This document shows positions 17,310-25,618 of a stretch of 64,000 nt of DNA, piece by piece. A model generated the notes under the pieces. That model worked only from the letters and a program-made list of their open reading frames with translations, made no database searches and was not told where the DNA came from. Every line of letters begins with the position of its first letter. Position 1 is the stretch's first letter. The position numbers were made by a program, and so were the translations under genes. The DNA comes from Deltaproteobacteria bacterium (GTDB lineage Bacteria; Desulfobacterota_D; UBA1144; Nemesobacterales; UBA2774): positions 1 through 64,000 of the forward strand of contig JAVKFU010000006.1 in the NCBI GenBank assembly GCA_040223695.1, read 5' to 3'.

Positions 17310-18026
17310 TCACTCCTTTTCCGGCTCTCCGGTCATGGGTACGAAGCGTACGGACGTTATCCTTTTAGTTACAATCCCCTCTTCGGTTTTCTCGATCAGG
17401 AGAAGCTCCTGATTTTCCTCCCCGACGGGTATTATGATTCTTCCATAGGGTTTTAACTGCTCGACGAGCTTCCGGGGAATATGGCCGGGGGCGGCGGTCA
17501 CTATAATTCCGTCGAAGGGAGCGTGCTCCTCCCATCCCTCATAACCGTCGCCGATCTTATAGCGGATTCCGGAGTAACCGAGATCATCGAGAATTTTGCG
17601 CGCCCTTTCCGCTATATCCTCCAGAATCTCGATCGTGTAAAGCTCGCATCCCGTCTCCACCAGCACGGCGGACTGATAGCCGGACCCTGTGCCGACCTCG
17701 AGCACCTTCATACCCGGGACGGGTCTAAGCAGCTCCGTCATGAGGGCGACTATATAGGGCTGGGAAACCGTTACTCCCCTCCCAATAGGGACCGGGTTGT
17801 CGTTGTAAGCCGCCTGTCTGTGCTCCCGGGGAACGAACTCCTGCCTGGGCACTTTTAACATGGCCTGTATTACGCTTGAGTCTCTTATGCCGCGGGAGAT
17901 AATCTGATTCTCCACCATCTCCCAGCGTCTCCCCGCATCCGGGTCGCTTCCGTCCCCGGGAGGAGAGCTCTTCGACAGGAGGAAAAGAAGAAAGGAAACT
18001 GACGGGAAAAATAATTCGAGCTCCAT
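17310..18026 (-). CDS. pcm: Protein-L-isoaspartate O-methyltransferase, possibly exported
   Basis: Pcm methylates isoaspartyl residues so that damaged proteins can be repaired. The SAM-binding motif LEVGTGSGYQSAVL is at about 103-116, preceded by VTVSQPYIVALMTELL. The canonical enzyme would begin at Met37 (ATG 17918), which has GGGGAG about 10 bases upstream. The longer form from 18026 adds a hydrophobic segment (FFPSVSFLLFLLS) that could be a signal or anchor, and the RRWEMVENQI junction resembles exported relatives. Which start is used decides between cytoplasm and periplasm, and the sequence alone does not settle it. Confidence 0.88.
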   Translation of the reverse strand: MELELFFPSVSFLLFLLSKSSPPGDGSDPDAGRRWEMVENQIISRGIRDSSVIQAMLKVPRQEFVPREHRQAAYNDNPVPIGRGVTVSQPYIVALMTELLRPVPGMKVLEVGTGSGYQSAVLVETGCELYTIEILEDIAERARKILDDLGYSGIRYKIGDGYEGWEEHAPFDGIIVTAAPGHIPRKLVEQLKPYGRIIIPVGEENQELLLIEKTEEGIVTKRITSVRFVPMTGEPEKE

Positions 18027-18334
18027 ATGGTAGAAGAATACATCAAGCGGGCTACGGTTAACAACGCATAAAACCAGTACTTGTTATAAATTACGTGATT
18101 GTATAGATAACAAACCCAAACACAACGTTTAGGACCCAATATGAGTACCATTTTTAATCAAGAGAGCCACCGAGTAAATCCGCTCTTGTGGGTTAGGCAT
18201 CATATTGTGTTGCTATGCTGGCTCTCAAGTTTTATTTGTCTTTCTGCTTTTTCCGTTTCACCCGAGCCTTTTCGTTTATTTGCTTATTCTCTTTAGATGG
18301 AACAGATAGTAGGGCTTTCATAAGCCGATTAAAA
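18027..18334. other. Non-coding stretch between pcm and the channel gene
   Basis: No gene seen. It is AT-rich and contains a distant inverted repeat: GAGAGCCA at 18162-18169 and TGGCTCTC at 18219-18226. Open frames here are short shadows. Together with 20045-20740 it brackets a gene of unusual codon use. Confidence 0.6.
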
Positions 18335-20044
18335 TTAACCGGTCATTTCATATAATTCCGCGAATTCTTCCCGCTGGTCCGCATTTCCGAGCATAACCAG
18401 TTCACAACCTGCTGAAAGAGTTGTTGAGGCGGGAGGATTGGTCACTACATGACCATCCTGCTGAATCGCAATCACATTAAGACCCGTGTGTGCGCCAATG
18501 CCGCTTTCGGCAAGTTTTTTTCCCTCCAGCGAGCCGGGCAGCGAAACATAGAACAGGTCAAATCCCTCTCCCAGGACCACAAGCTCCTTGCCTTGGAGAA
18601 GAGAAAGAAAGGCTGAAACGCCCAGCGAGTCGGAGCTGAGCACGAAATTCGCACCTGCGCGGTGAATGGATTCCATATTCCGTTCATAATTTATGCGGCT
18701 TACTATATGCAGTTCCGGGTTGAGATGGCGGCAGTAAGACGTTAAATAGATATTCATAGCGTCGTCATTCGTCGTTAGCAGCACAGACGGGGCTTCCCGC
18801 AGACCGGCTCGCATGAGCAATGCATGATCGGCTGCATCCCCGATAAAGATATCATCCAGAATCTCCGCTATACGCCTGTGCAAATTTTGATCACGTTCAA
18901 TCAGATGCACCGGGATATCCTTATTTTTGAGTGCCTGCGCTGCGGCACGCCCTACTTTACCTCCGCCGATCACCAGGACAGGATTAGGATTGACATCATA
19001 GTCAGCAAGCAAGCTGTCGAGCTCACTCAGCTGCGAGGCTGTTCCAACCACCGTGAGGACACACGCATCGGAGAGTAGAACATCAGGATGAGCCGGCAGC
19101 AAGACGCCCTGTTCCCATACGGCAACTATACTTATACCCGTTCTCGAACGCAGCCGTGTATCCCTTATGGTGCGGTTCGACAGCGGCGTGTTATGAAGAG
19201 GCAGCTCGGCAATGAGCAAATCTTTGTATCTGCCGACCACGTGTGATTGTGCTCGAACCGCCTTTATGCGATTCGCCAGTTGTTCACCCAGCCACTTTTT
19301 TAGAGGCAGTACATGTGTGGAGCCGCTGAATTCAAGAATATCAATCGAGTCCTCGTAGTTGGCAATTGAAACAATGGGCACGTCCGGTGCGACCGCTCGA
19401 ATGGTGAGAGCGATATTTGTATTGACCGTGTCTTCTCTATTAGCCAGCACCATGCGCGCATGGGGGACGCGCAAGGCTTCATAGGTCTTATTACTATCGA
19501 CTTCGCCCGCGACCACAGATACGCCCTCTTCATGTAAACCCGCAGCTACGTGAGGATCAGGCTCAATGACGAAATAAGGAACTCCTATAACCTTTAGTCT
19601 CTTAATCAGCTCGGGCGACATTGTGTCGTATTTACATATCACAACGTGTCCCTTCGTTTCATCGGGAACGCTGCGCGGGGCTCTCATCCGTATCTGCGCC
19701 TCAAGCCAGGGCGCGTAGAAAAAACGGATAAAAGCAAATGGGAGAACTATGAGAAGTAGTACGATGCCGGAAAGCAGTACGACCATGCTGAAAATCCTTC
19801 CCACATCACTGTGAAATGTAATGTCTCCGAAGCCAAGCGTGCTCATCACGGTTAAAGTCCAGTAGACGCCCGTAATCCAGGAATAGTTTTTTCCTTCTAT
19901 ATGGAGCATAATCAGGTGGAATATGATGGAATAAACCGCTACGACAACGATTAAAAACGCCAGGTATTTCAGCAGCGCGCGGACATTCCGCTTCACTTGC
20001 CGGTCAGTCAGGAAGTAGGAAAGCTGAGTGCTAAGAAACTTCAT
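18335..20044 (-). CDS. Two-RCK potassium channel (GsuK-like)
   Basis: A 569-residue ion channel subunit. Two membrane helices (about 24-48 and 84-110) flank a pore with the filter TLGFGD (69-74), the GFGD variant of the potassium signature. Two RCK/TrkA units follow: the first near 130-340 lacks a clean Rossmann glycine motif (HVVICKYDTMSPE), the second starts with VLVIGGGKVGRAA near 354 and should bind NAD or a nucleotide. Each is followed by a TrkA-C-like part. RCK units open or close the pore in response to ligands. Arg codons are mostly CGC/CGG and Leu CTG, unlike the AGG/AGA-rich neighbours, and the gene is flanked by long non-coding stretches, hinting at transfer. Confidence 0.9.
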   Translation of the reverse strand: MKFLSTQLSYFLTDRQVKRNVRALLKYLAFLIVVVAVYSIIFHLIMLHIEGKNYSWITGVYWTLTVMSTLGFGDITFHSDVGRIFSMVVLLSGIVLLLIVLPFAFIRFFYAPWLEAQIRMRAPRSVPDETKGHVVICKYDTMSPELIKRLKVIGVPYFVIEPDPHVAAGLHEEGVSVVAGEVDSNKTYEALRVPHARMVLANREDTVNTNIALTIRAVAPDVPIVSIANYEDSIDILEFSGSTHVLPLKKWLGEQLANRIKAVRAQSHVVGRYKDLLIAELPLHNTPLSNRTIRDTRLRSRTGISIVAVWEQGVLLPAHPDVLLSDACVLTVVGTASQLSELDSLLADYDVNPNPVLVIGGGKVGRAAAQALKNKDIPVHLIERDQNLHRRIAEILDDIFIGDAADHALLMRAGLREAPSVLLTTNDDAMNIYLTSYCRHLNPELHIVSRINYERNMESIHRAGANFVLSSDSLGVSAFLSLLQGKELVVLGEGFDLFYVSLPGSLEGKKLAESGIGAHTGLNVIAIQQDGHVVTNPPASTTLSAGCELVMLGNADQREEFAELYEMTG

Positions 20045-20221
20045 GGATTACACAGTTCTTTGTGCATGCCACCCTTTTAAGATTCAATATATACCAGTTT
20101 TAATACCCGTTCTCAGAAAACTTACTACTTAAAAGAAATTATAACCTATATATTTGAATTATCGGAAAGCCTCTATGTACAGTCGGTTAAATTGACAAAT
20201 GGTAAAAGCCCCCACTTTAGT

Positions 20222-20244
20222 CCTCCCCCCTGTAATGGGGAAGG
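20222..20244. repeat. C-rich/G-rich hairpin repeat
   Basis: CCTCCCC... pairs with GGGGAAGG with one mismatch around a TGTAAT centre, and is followed by AAATTG as in the copy at 20544-20568. Confidence 0.55.
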
Positions 20245-20335
20245 AAATTGATGGCTCAAGGTTAGGATATATGCATGGATGGGGTACGCATTCGGCGGAC
20301 AGAAGATATTTTCTTTCCACTGATAAAAAAATCAC

Positions 20336-20350
20336 ACACACATAGTGTGT
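20336..20350. repeat. ACACAC-ATA-GTGTGT palindrome
   Basis: Perfect 6-base arms with a 3-base centre. A shorter relative (ACAC-ATA-GTGT) lies at 20385-20395, with similar flanks containing CTGAAAAGA. Confidence 0.6.
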
Positions 20351-20414
20351 TTTCTGAAAAGATTCCGTGTGCTTCCTGAAAAGAACACATAGTGTGTGTT
20401 TATAAAAAAATGCC

Positions 20415-20436
20415 GTCCTTCGATTGGACTCAGGAC
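20415..20436. repeat. GTCCT/AGGAC palindromic repeat
   Basis: GTCCTTCGATTGGACTCAGG continues to GAC; it is the uninterrupted version of the element split by the CA/TG palindrome at 291-324. Confidence 0.5.
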
Positions 20437-20485
20437 GAGCGGGCGAATGGCATCCGCTGCACGCGTGTCGAGTAGAAATCATAGA

Positions 20486-20506
20486 GACACACATCGTGTG
20501 TGTGTC
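20486..20506. repeat. GACACAC/GTGTGTGTC palindrome with diverged repeat head
   Basis: ACACAC (20487-20492) and GTGTGT (20496-20501) surround ATC. The preceding AGAAATCATAGAG resembles the head of the 22-base repeat at 371 and 490, so this is a diverged third copy. Confidence 0.5.
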
Positions 20507-20543
20507 CGCCGGTTATATTGGAGGAGTTCGCCCCCCTCCTTAA

Positions 20544-20568
20544 TCCTCCCCTCTGTAATGGGGGAGGA
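20544..20568. repeat. TCCTCCCC/GGGGAGGA hairpin repeat
   Basis: Perfect 8-base arms (20544-20551 and 20561-20568), followed by AATTGCTTCGCT. Strongest member of the C-rich/G-rich family in the window. Confidence 0.65.
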
Positions 20569-20740
20569 AATTGCTTCGCTTCATCCGCTCAGAACTGTTT
20601 CCGGATCGCGTTCGTTCCTTTATAATGGTTTAGAACCGTGAAATAGTATTACAGGTGCGTGTTTAGTGATTAAACAGAAATTGATAAAAAGGGGAGCAGT
20701 ACATTCGTCGTATAGACATTGGCAACGAATCAAAAATAAA

Positions 20741-21700
20741 TTATGACGCTGCGATTTTTGCTAATACAAGCCGGGCGGCCTCGTATGGATCGAGCTCCCC
20801 TTCCCGTACACGGGAGAATATCTCTTTCACTTCCTCGTCACGCATTACATCAGCAACGCTATTCTCAAGCACTTCCTTGATAATTTCAGAAAATTCTTCT
20901 TCCCTTCTTCTTTCCCTCTTTATCTCAAGCCCGCCGGATTCGCCGAGATAGGCTTTGTGCTCCTCAATCCGCTCCTGTATTTCATCGATTCCCTCGTCTC
21001 GGATGGCGCTTGAAAGAAGGACCGGCATAACCCAATCGCAGCCCCCGGATTTTAGCGACACGATTTGCTGTATCTCCTTTGAAAGGAGCCGTGCTCCCTC
21101 CCGGTCCGCTTTATTCACTACAAATATATCGGCTATCTCCATAAGGCCGGCCTTCATAGTCTGAACCTCGTCCCCCGCCTCAGGCACCAGCACGACGAGC
21201 ACCGTATCCGCGACGCCTACGATGCCGAGCTCTGTCTGCCCTACCCCTACGGTTTCGACAATGACGTAATCCATCCCGTAGGCGCTCATGAGCTTGATTA
21301 TGTCCTTCGTCGCCCTGGCGAGCCCGCCGTGAGTGCCCCTAGTGCTGATGCTCCTAATGAATACGCCGTCGTCGAGTGCGTGGTCGTGCATGCGTATCCT
21401 GTCGCCCAGTATAGCGCCCCCGCTGAAGGGGCTCGAGGGGTCAACGGCAAGAACACCTATCTTTTTACCCGCTTCTCTGTAGAGCTGAATCAGCTTGTTC
21501 GTGATAGTGCTCTTCCCCGCTCCGGGAGGGCCTGTTACGCCGATAATATAGGCATTTTCGGCTTTGGAAGTAAGGCTTTTCAGTATCCCGGGAGTGGAGG
21601 GATGCCTGCATTCGGCAAGGGTAATCAGGCGGGCGAGCGAAGCGCGGTCACCCTGCAGCATATTGTCGATTAACCCTAGTTCATTTTCGGAAAGCGGCAT
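20741..21700 (-). CDS. meaB: Methylmalonyl-CoA mutase-associated GTPase MeaB (ArgK family)
   Basis: MeaB is a G protein that loads and protects the B12 cofactor of methylmalonyl-CoA mutase. The 319-residue protein has Walker A GPPGAGKS at 57-64, the family stretch VDPSSPFSGGAILGDRIRM, the ETVGVGQTE switch region and the guanine-specificity motif NKAD. The C-terminal helix (EEVKEIFSRVREGELDPYEAA) is the dimerisation arm. The mutase genes are not in the window, but methylmalonyl-CoA epimerase is at 8087-8524. The gene for an EVE-domain protein ends 43 bases upstream on the same strand. Confidence 0.94.
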   Translation of the reverse strand: MPLSENELGLIDNMLQGDRASLARLITLAECRHPSTPGILKSLTSKAENAYIIGVTGPPGAGKSTITNKLIQLYREAGKKIGVLAVDPSSPFSGGAILGDRIRMHDHALDDGVFIRSISTRGTHGGLARATKDIIKLMSAYGMDYVIVETVGVGQTELGIVGVADTVLVVLVPEAGDEVQTMKAGLMEIADIFVVNKADREGARLLSKEIQQIVSLKSGGCDWVMPVLLSSAIRDEGIDEIQERIEEHKAYLGESGGLEIKRERRREEEFSEIIKEVLENSVADVMRDEEVKEIFSRVREGELDPYEAARLVLAKIAAS

Positions 21701-21743
21701 CGGGAGATACGATAATGCGGCTGGGGTTGATTGTCAAAATAGA

Positions 21744-22157
21744 CTACCGCTTGCCGGAGCCCATTTGTACGATAAGCTCGTATTCCTCTTTTTTAACGGG
21801 CATTACGGAAAGGCGGCTCTGTTTTATAAGAGACATGTTCTGTAAGCGTTTCTCCTCTTTAACCTCCGAAAGCGGCACTGACCTTTTGAGAGCCCTGACC
21901 GGTTTAAGGTCAACTACTACCCATCTTTCATCCTCCGTCGTGGGGTCCTGATAGAACTCCTTTACGACTTCGGCTACGCCCACGACCTCAAGGCCTTCGT
22001 TGCTGTGATAATAGAGCACCCTGTCACCTTTCTTCATAGCCTTGAGGTTATTCCTGGCCTGATAGTTCCTGACTCCGTCCCAGTAAGTGCGGCCGTCCTT
22101 TGCGAAGTCGTTCCATGAGTACTTAAAAGGCTCCGATTTCACAAGCCAATAGTTCAT
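21744..22157 (-). CDS. EVE domain protein (Thy28 family)
   Basis: A 137-residue single-domain protein of the EVE/PUA-like fold. It opens MNYWLVKSEPFKYSW and continues with WDGVRNYQARNNLKAM and GDRVLYYHSNEGLEVVGVAEV, the signature of this family. EVE domains are thought to recognise modified bases in DNA or RNA. It lies upstream of meaB on the same strand; the functional link, if any, is unknown. Length and ends match the family exactly. Confidence 0.93.
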   Translation of the reverse strand: MNYWLVKSEPFKYSWNDFAKDGRTYWDGVRNYQARNNLKAMKKGDRVLYYHSNEGLEVVGVAEVVKEFYQDPTTEDERWVVVDLKPVRALKRSVPLSEVKEEKRLQNMSLIKQSRLSVMPVKKEEYELIVQMGSGKR

Positions 22158-22258
22158 CCCGATTATTATGGAGAAAACGGGGGATAATTCAAATTCGTGG
22201 GCCCGCTCCGTTACAGGGTTCTTTTACTAACCGTATATTACTGTATATTTATTAGCAG

Positions 22259-22945
22259 ATGGAAATCATTAACCGCATTCCGGTCATGTATATACTGGTA
22301 TTTATCTTTGTTTGCTGCCCGAACCTCACGGCGTTCAACGAAACGAAAGCCTATGGTCAAATCGAGGAACCGGAAGCAACGGAAACCATCAAGAAAGAAA
22401 AGATCAAGGCCCTCGCGTTGATACCCTTCACCTCCAAATCCGGTATCGCGGAAACAAAACCGGAGGAAGAAATCACGACAAACGAAAGGTTCTTGACCGT
22501 TTCGCTCTACGACGCGCTTATAAGAGAGACAGGCCGAATAAAAATTACCCCCCTTCAGGAATCAGAAGCGGCATATGCGCAAATAAAGTCGGAAAAGGAA
22601 TTCTCCTATTACAGGGACATAGCGGTCAGCGCCGGGAAGAAACTAAACGTCGATGCCGTCATGACGGGCGTGATTTCAGAGTACAGGGAAAGAGAAGGTT
22701 CCGAATTGGGGGTCGAGTCTCCCGCTTCGGTCGCGTTCAGCGTCCAGGTTCTGGATGCGGAAGACGGGACCATACTCTGGGAGACTTATTTCACCGAAAC
22801 GCAGAAGTCGCTCCTCGAAAACCTGTTCGAGATAGATAAATTTTTCAAAAGGGGCGGTAAATGGATTACCGCTGACGAGCTTGCCAAGGAGGGGGCCAGA
22901 AAGGCCGCCTCGGAATTTAACCAGTACCTGCTGACGGAGAACTGA
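22259..22945 (+). CDS. Exported protein of unknown function, CsgG/LpoB-like pattern
   Basis: A 228-residue protein with an N-terminal hydrophobic segment (about 8-24) containing two Cys, probably a signal peptide. The body has KIKALALIPF, a region of YDALIRETGRIKITP, and VDAVMTGVISEYREREG followed by VAFSVQVLDAEDGTILWET. That order resembles periplasmic proteins with a CsgG/LpoB/DUF799-like fold, but the match is by pattern only. Its stop codon (22943-22945) directly abuts the hisA start, so it is probably cotranscribed with hisA-hisF although unrelated to histidine synthesis. Confidence 0.6.
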   Translation: MEIINRIPVMYILVFIFVCCPNLTAFNETKAYGQIEEPEATETIKKEKIKALALIPFTSKSGIAETKPEEEITTNERFLTVSLYDALIRETGRIKITPLQESEAAYAQIKSEKEFSYYRDIAVSAGKKLNVDAVMTGVISEYREREGSELGVESPASVAFSVQVLDAEDGTILWETYFTETQKSLLENLFEIDKFFKRGGKWITADELAKEGARKAASEFNQYLLTEN

Positions 22946-23668
22946 ATGATTATCATTCCCGCTATCGATCTCAAGGACGGAAAGTGCGTGAGACTCTTCA
23001 AAGGAGAGGAGGGGACTGAAACGGTATTTTCGGAAGAGCCTGCCGAGGTCGCCCGGAAATGGGAGGCCTGCGGGGCAGAGTGGATACATGTGATCGATCT
23101 CGACGGGGCTTTCTCGGGGGAGCCCGGGAACATGGAGGTAATAAAAAACATCGCAGGCTCGGCTTCGTGCCCGATACAGGTGGGAGGGGGGATAAGAAAT
23201 ATCGAAACCGTGCGGGAGTACATCGGCATCGGCGTTAAGAGAGTAATAATCGGAACAGCCGCTTTTTCGGACGAGGAATTTTTGAGGGAGGCCTGCCGGG
23301 AGTTTCCCGGAAGAATCGCCGTGGGCATAGACACGAAGAACGGAAAGATCGCGGTCAAGGGGTGGAAAGAGGTAATAGACGCTGACACGGACGAGGTGCT
23401 CGAAGGCCTGCGGAACATCGGCGTCTCCCTGGTACTGAATACGAACATCGACAGGGACGGCACTATGGAAGGGATCAATATCGAAGCGGCCAGGGATTTC
23501 ATAGAAAAGTCCCCGCTCCCGGTAATAGCCTCGGGGGGAATCGCTACGACCGGGGACCTGGATAAACTGGCGCCTCTCGAAGGGCTCGGACTCTACGGCG
23601 CGATACTTGGAAAATCGATTTACACCGGAACAATAGAGCTTAAAGACGCAATAGAAAGGTACTCATAA
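22946..23668 (+). CDS. hisA: HisA: ProFAR isomerase
   Basis: HisA converts ProFAR to PRFAR in histidine synthesis. A 240-residue TIM barrel with the N-terminal catalytic Asp in [17 protein letters not shown] and the second Asp in [15 protein letters not shown]. Phosphate-binding loops GGGIR and ASGGI are present. The start follows the upstream stop with no gap, and CGGAG lies just before. The stop TAA shares its last base with the ATG of hisF, so translation is coupled. hisH, normally next to hisA and hisF, is not adjacent. Confidence 0.95.
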   Translation: MIIIPAIDLKDGKCVRLFKGEEGTETVFSEEPAEVARKWEACGAEWIHVIDLDGAFSGEPGNMEVIKNIAGSASCPIQVGGGIRNIETVREYIGIGVKRVIIGTAAFSDEEFLREACREFPGRIAVGIDTKNGKIAVKGWKEVIDADTDEVLEGLRNIGVSLVLNTNIDRDGTMEGINIEAARDFIEKSPLPVIASGGIATTGDLDKLAPLEGLGLYGAILGKSIYTGTIELKDAIERYS

Positions 23669-24426
23669 TGCTGTCAAAGAGAATAATTCCGTGTCTTGAC
23701 GTAAAGGACGGAAGGGTCGTTAAAGGGGTAAATTTCGTCAACCTAAGGGATGCCGGAGACCCGGTAGAGATCGCCAGGAAGTACAGCGACGAGGGCGCGG
23801 ATGAAATCTGTTTTCTCGACATCACGGCTTCGCACGAAGAAAGGAAGACTATGATCGATGTCGTGGAGCGGACTGCGGGAGAGGTGTTCGTACCGCTCAC
23901 TGTAGGCGGAGGGGTGAGGACTCTTGACGACGTAAGAGAGCTGCTCCTCGCGGGCGCCGATAAAGTTTCAATCAACACGGCGGCGGTTAAAAATCCTGAC
24001 TTTGTGAGAGAGGCCGCCCAGAGATTCGGCAGCCAGTGCATAGTGGTTGCGATAGACGCGAGGGCGGTATCGGACGGAAAGTGGGAGGTTTATACGCACG
24101 GCGGCAGGAACCCGACCGGAATCGACGCTGTGGAATGGGCAAGGAAGATGGAAAACAACGGGGCGGGCGAAATATTACTTACCAGCATGGACAAGGACGG
24201 AACTAAATCGGGTTACGATCTCCCGCTCACAAGGACTATATCTCAAGCGGTTTCAATCCCGATAATCGCCTCCGGCGGCGCGGGAAATCTGGAGCACCTG
24301 TCGGACGGGGTCGTGGGAGGGGAAGCGGACGCGGTTCTGGTCGCCTCCATATTTCATTACGGGGAATACACGATAAGTGAAGCCAAGGAATTTCTGGACT
24401 CGAAGGGAATATCGGTCAGGATGTAA
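23668..24426 (+). CDS. hisF: HisF: imidazole glycerol phosphate synthase cyclase subunit
   Basis: HisF closes the imidazole ring using ammonia delivered by HisH. The 252-residue barrel has catalytic Asp in [13 protein letters not shown] and VAIDARAV, and phosphate loops GGGVRT and ASGGAGN. The ordinary glutaminase partner HisH must be elsewhere, since 24427-24462 is only a short gap before dgt. The first base of its ATG is the last base of the hisA stop. Confidence 0.95.
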   Translation: MLSKRIIPCLDVKDGRVVKGVNFVNLRDAGDPVEIARKYSDEGADEICFLDITASHEERKTMIDVVERTAGEVFVPLTVGGGVRTLDDVRELLLAGADKVSINTAAVKNPDFVREAAQRFGSQCIVVAIDARAVSDGKWEVYTHGGRNPTGIDAVEWARKMENNGAGEILLTSMDKDGTKSGYDLPLTRTISQAVSIPIIASGGAGNLEHLSDGVVGGEADAVLVASIFHYGEYTISEAKEFLDSKGISVRM

Positions 24427-24462
24427 TTTCATGTTTTTCGCAACGAACCCCCGGGACACGCC

Positions 24463-25512
24463 ATGAATATAAGGGAGCAGCTAGAAGAGATTGAAAGAAA
24501 AACCCTATCCCCCTTTGCCGCTCTCAGCTCCGAGACCAAGGGGAGAGTGGTTCGTGAAGAGCCCTGTTCGATACGAACCGACTATCAGAGGGACAGGGAC
24601 AGGATAATCCACTCGAAATCCTTCAGGAGGATGAAGCACAAAACGCAGGTCTTTCTATCCCCCACGGACGATCACTACAGAACCAGGCTCACTCACGTAA
24701 TCGAGGTGGCGCAGATAGCCAGGACGATATCGAAAGCGCTAAGGCTGAACGAGGACCTTACGGAAGCAATCGCGCTCGGACACGATCTGGGCCATACCCC
24801 TTTCGGGCACGCCGGAGAGGCCGCTCTCGACGAGATATACCCTGAAGGGTTCAAGCACGTAATTCACAGCCTTAGGGTAGTGGACGTGCTCGAGAAGGGA
24901 GGAAGGGGACTCAATCTGACCTACGAAGTGAGGGACGGCATAGCGAAGCACTCCAAGGGAATGGGAGCGGTCGACAACCCGAAATACCGCCCCGAGACGC
25001 TCGAGGGGCAGGTGGTACGCGTCTCGGACCTCGTGGCATACGCGAATCACGACCTGGACGACGCCATAAGGGCCGGGATTATCACAATAGAGGACGTACC
25101 GAAAGCGTGCGTTGAAGAGCTCGGAAAGACGAACTCCGAGAGGATAAACAGGATGGTAACGGATATTATAACGGAAACAATCAAGCATAACGGGGAGAAA
25201 GTGGCGGCGAGCGCTGAGGTCGAGCAGGCGATGGTTGAGCTCAGAAGTTATCTGTTCAACACGGTTTATATGAACGAGAAGATTAAGAACAACTTCCTTA
25301 AAGCTAAAAAAGTCATCAAGGAACTTTATGAATACTTCTGTGAAAACGAGGATGAATTCTGGAAACACTATAAAAAAGGACCGAGAGAAGGGGAAACAAT
25401 CGAGCGCGCCGTGTGCGACTTCATAGCGGGCATGACCGATTCCTACGCAATCAGCATTTATGAGGCGATATTCCTTCCCAGGAGATGGCAGGGTGACTTG
25501 AGCACGTTTTAA
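24463..25512 (+). CDS. dgt: Deoxyguanosinetriphosphate triphosphohydrolase-like protein
   Basis: An HD-superfamily dNTP triphosphohydrolase, 349 residues, of the shorter bacterial type. It has the sequence FRRMKHKTQVF, metal-binding His in RTRLTHVIEVAQIAR, and the HD motif ALGHDLGHTPFGHAGE. The later Asp of DLVAYANHDLDDA completes the metal site. These enzymes cut dNTPs to deoxynucleosides and triphosphate and help control dNTP pools. It starts 36 bases after hisF and is probably in the same transcript. Confidence 0.93.
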   Translation: MNIREQLEEIERKTLSPFAALSSETKGRVVREEPCSIRTDYQRDRDRIIHSKSFRRMKHKTQVFLSPTDDHYRTRLTHVIEVAQIARTISKALRLNEDLTEAIALGHDLGHTPFGHAGEAALDEIYPEGFKHVIHSLRVVDVLEKGGRGLNLTYEVRDGIAKHSKGMGAVDNPKYRPETLEGQVVRVSDLVAYANHDLDDAIRAGIITIEDVPKACVEELGKTNSERINRMVTDIITETIKHNGEKVAASAEVEQAMVELRSYLFNTVYMNEKIKNNFLKAKKVIKELYEYFCENEDEFWKHYKKGPREGETIERAVCDFIAGMTDSYAISIYEAIFLPRRWQGDLSTF

Positions 25513-25618
25513 GATCACCGAATTCAGGTAACCTTATTCACCTCGAATACATCCGTCATTAAAAGTTTAAACAAGCTGCGGTTAAATAAACTACTTACGG
25601 CTAGAACGGGTTACAATA

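Larger units (their letters stand above)
20045..20740. other. Non-coding, palindrome-rich island
   Basis: No gene seen. Between 20160 and 20640 it is packed with palindromes of the families found in 1-864: C-rich/G-rich hairpins (20222-20244, 20544-20568), CA/TG palindromes (20336-20350, 20385-20395, 20486-20506), a GTCCT/AGGAC stem (20415-20436) and a CGCTCAGAACTGTTTCC segment near 20587. Confidence 0.65.

Noticed and set aside
24739-25518. 259-codon minus-strand frame
   Set aside because: Antisense to dgt with no recognisable motif.
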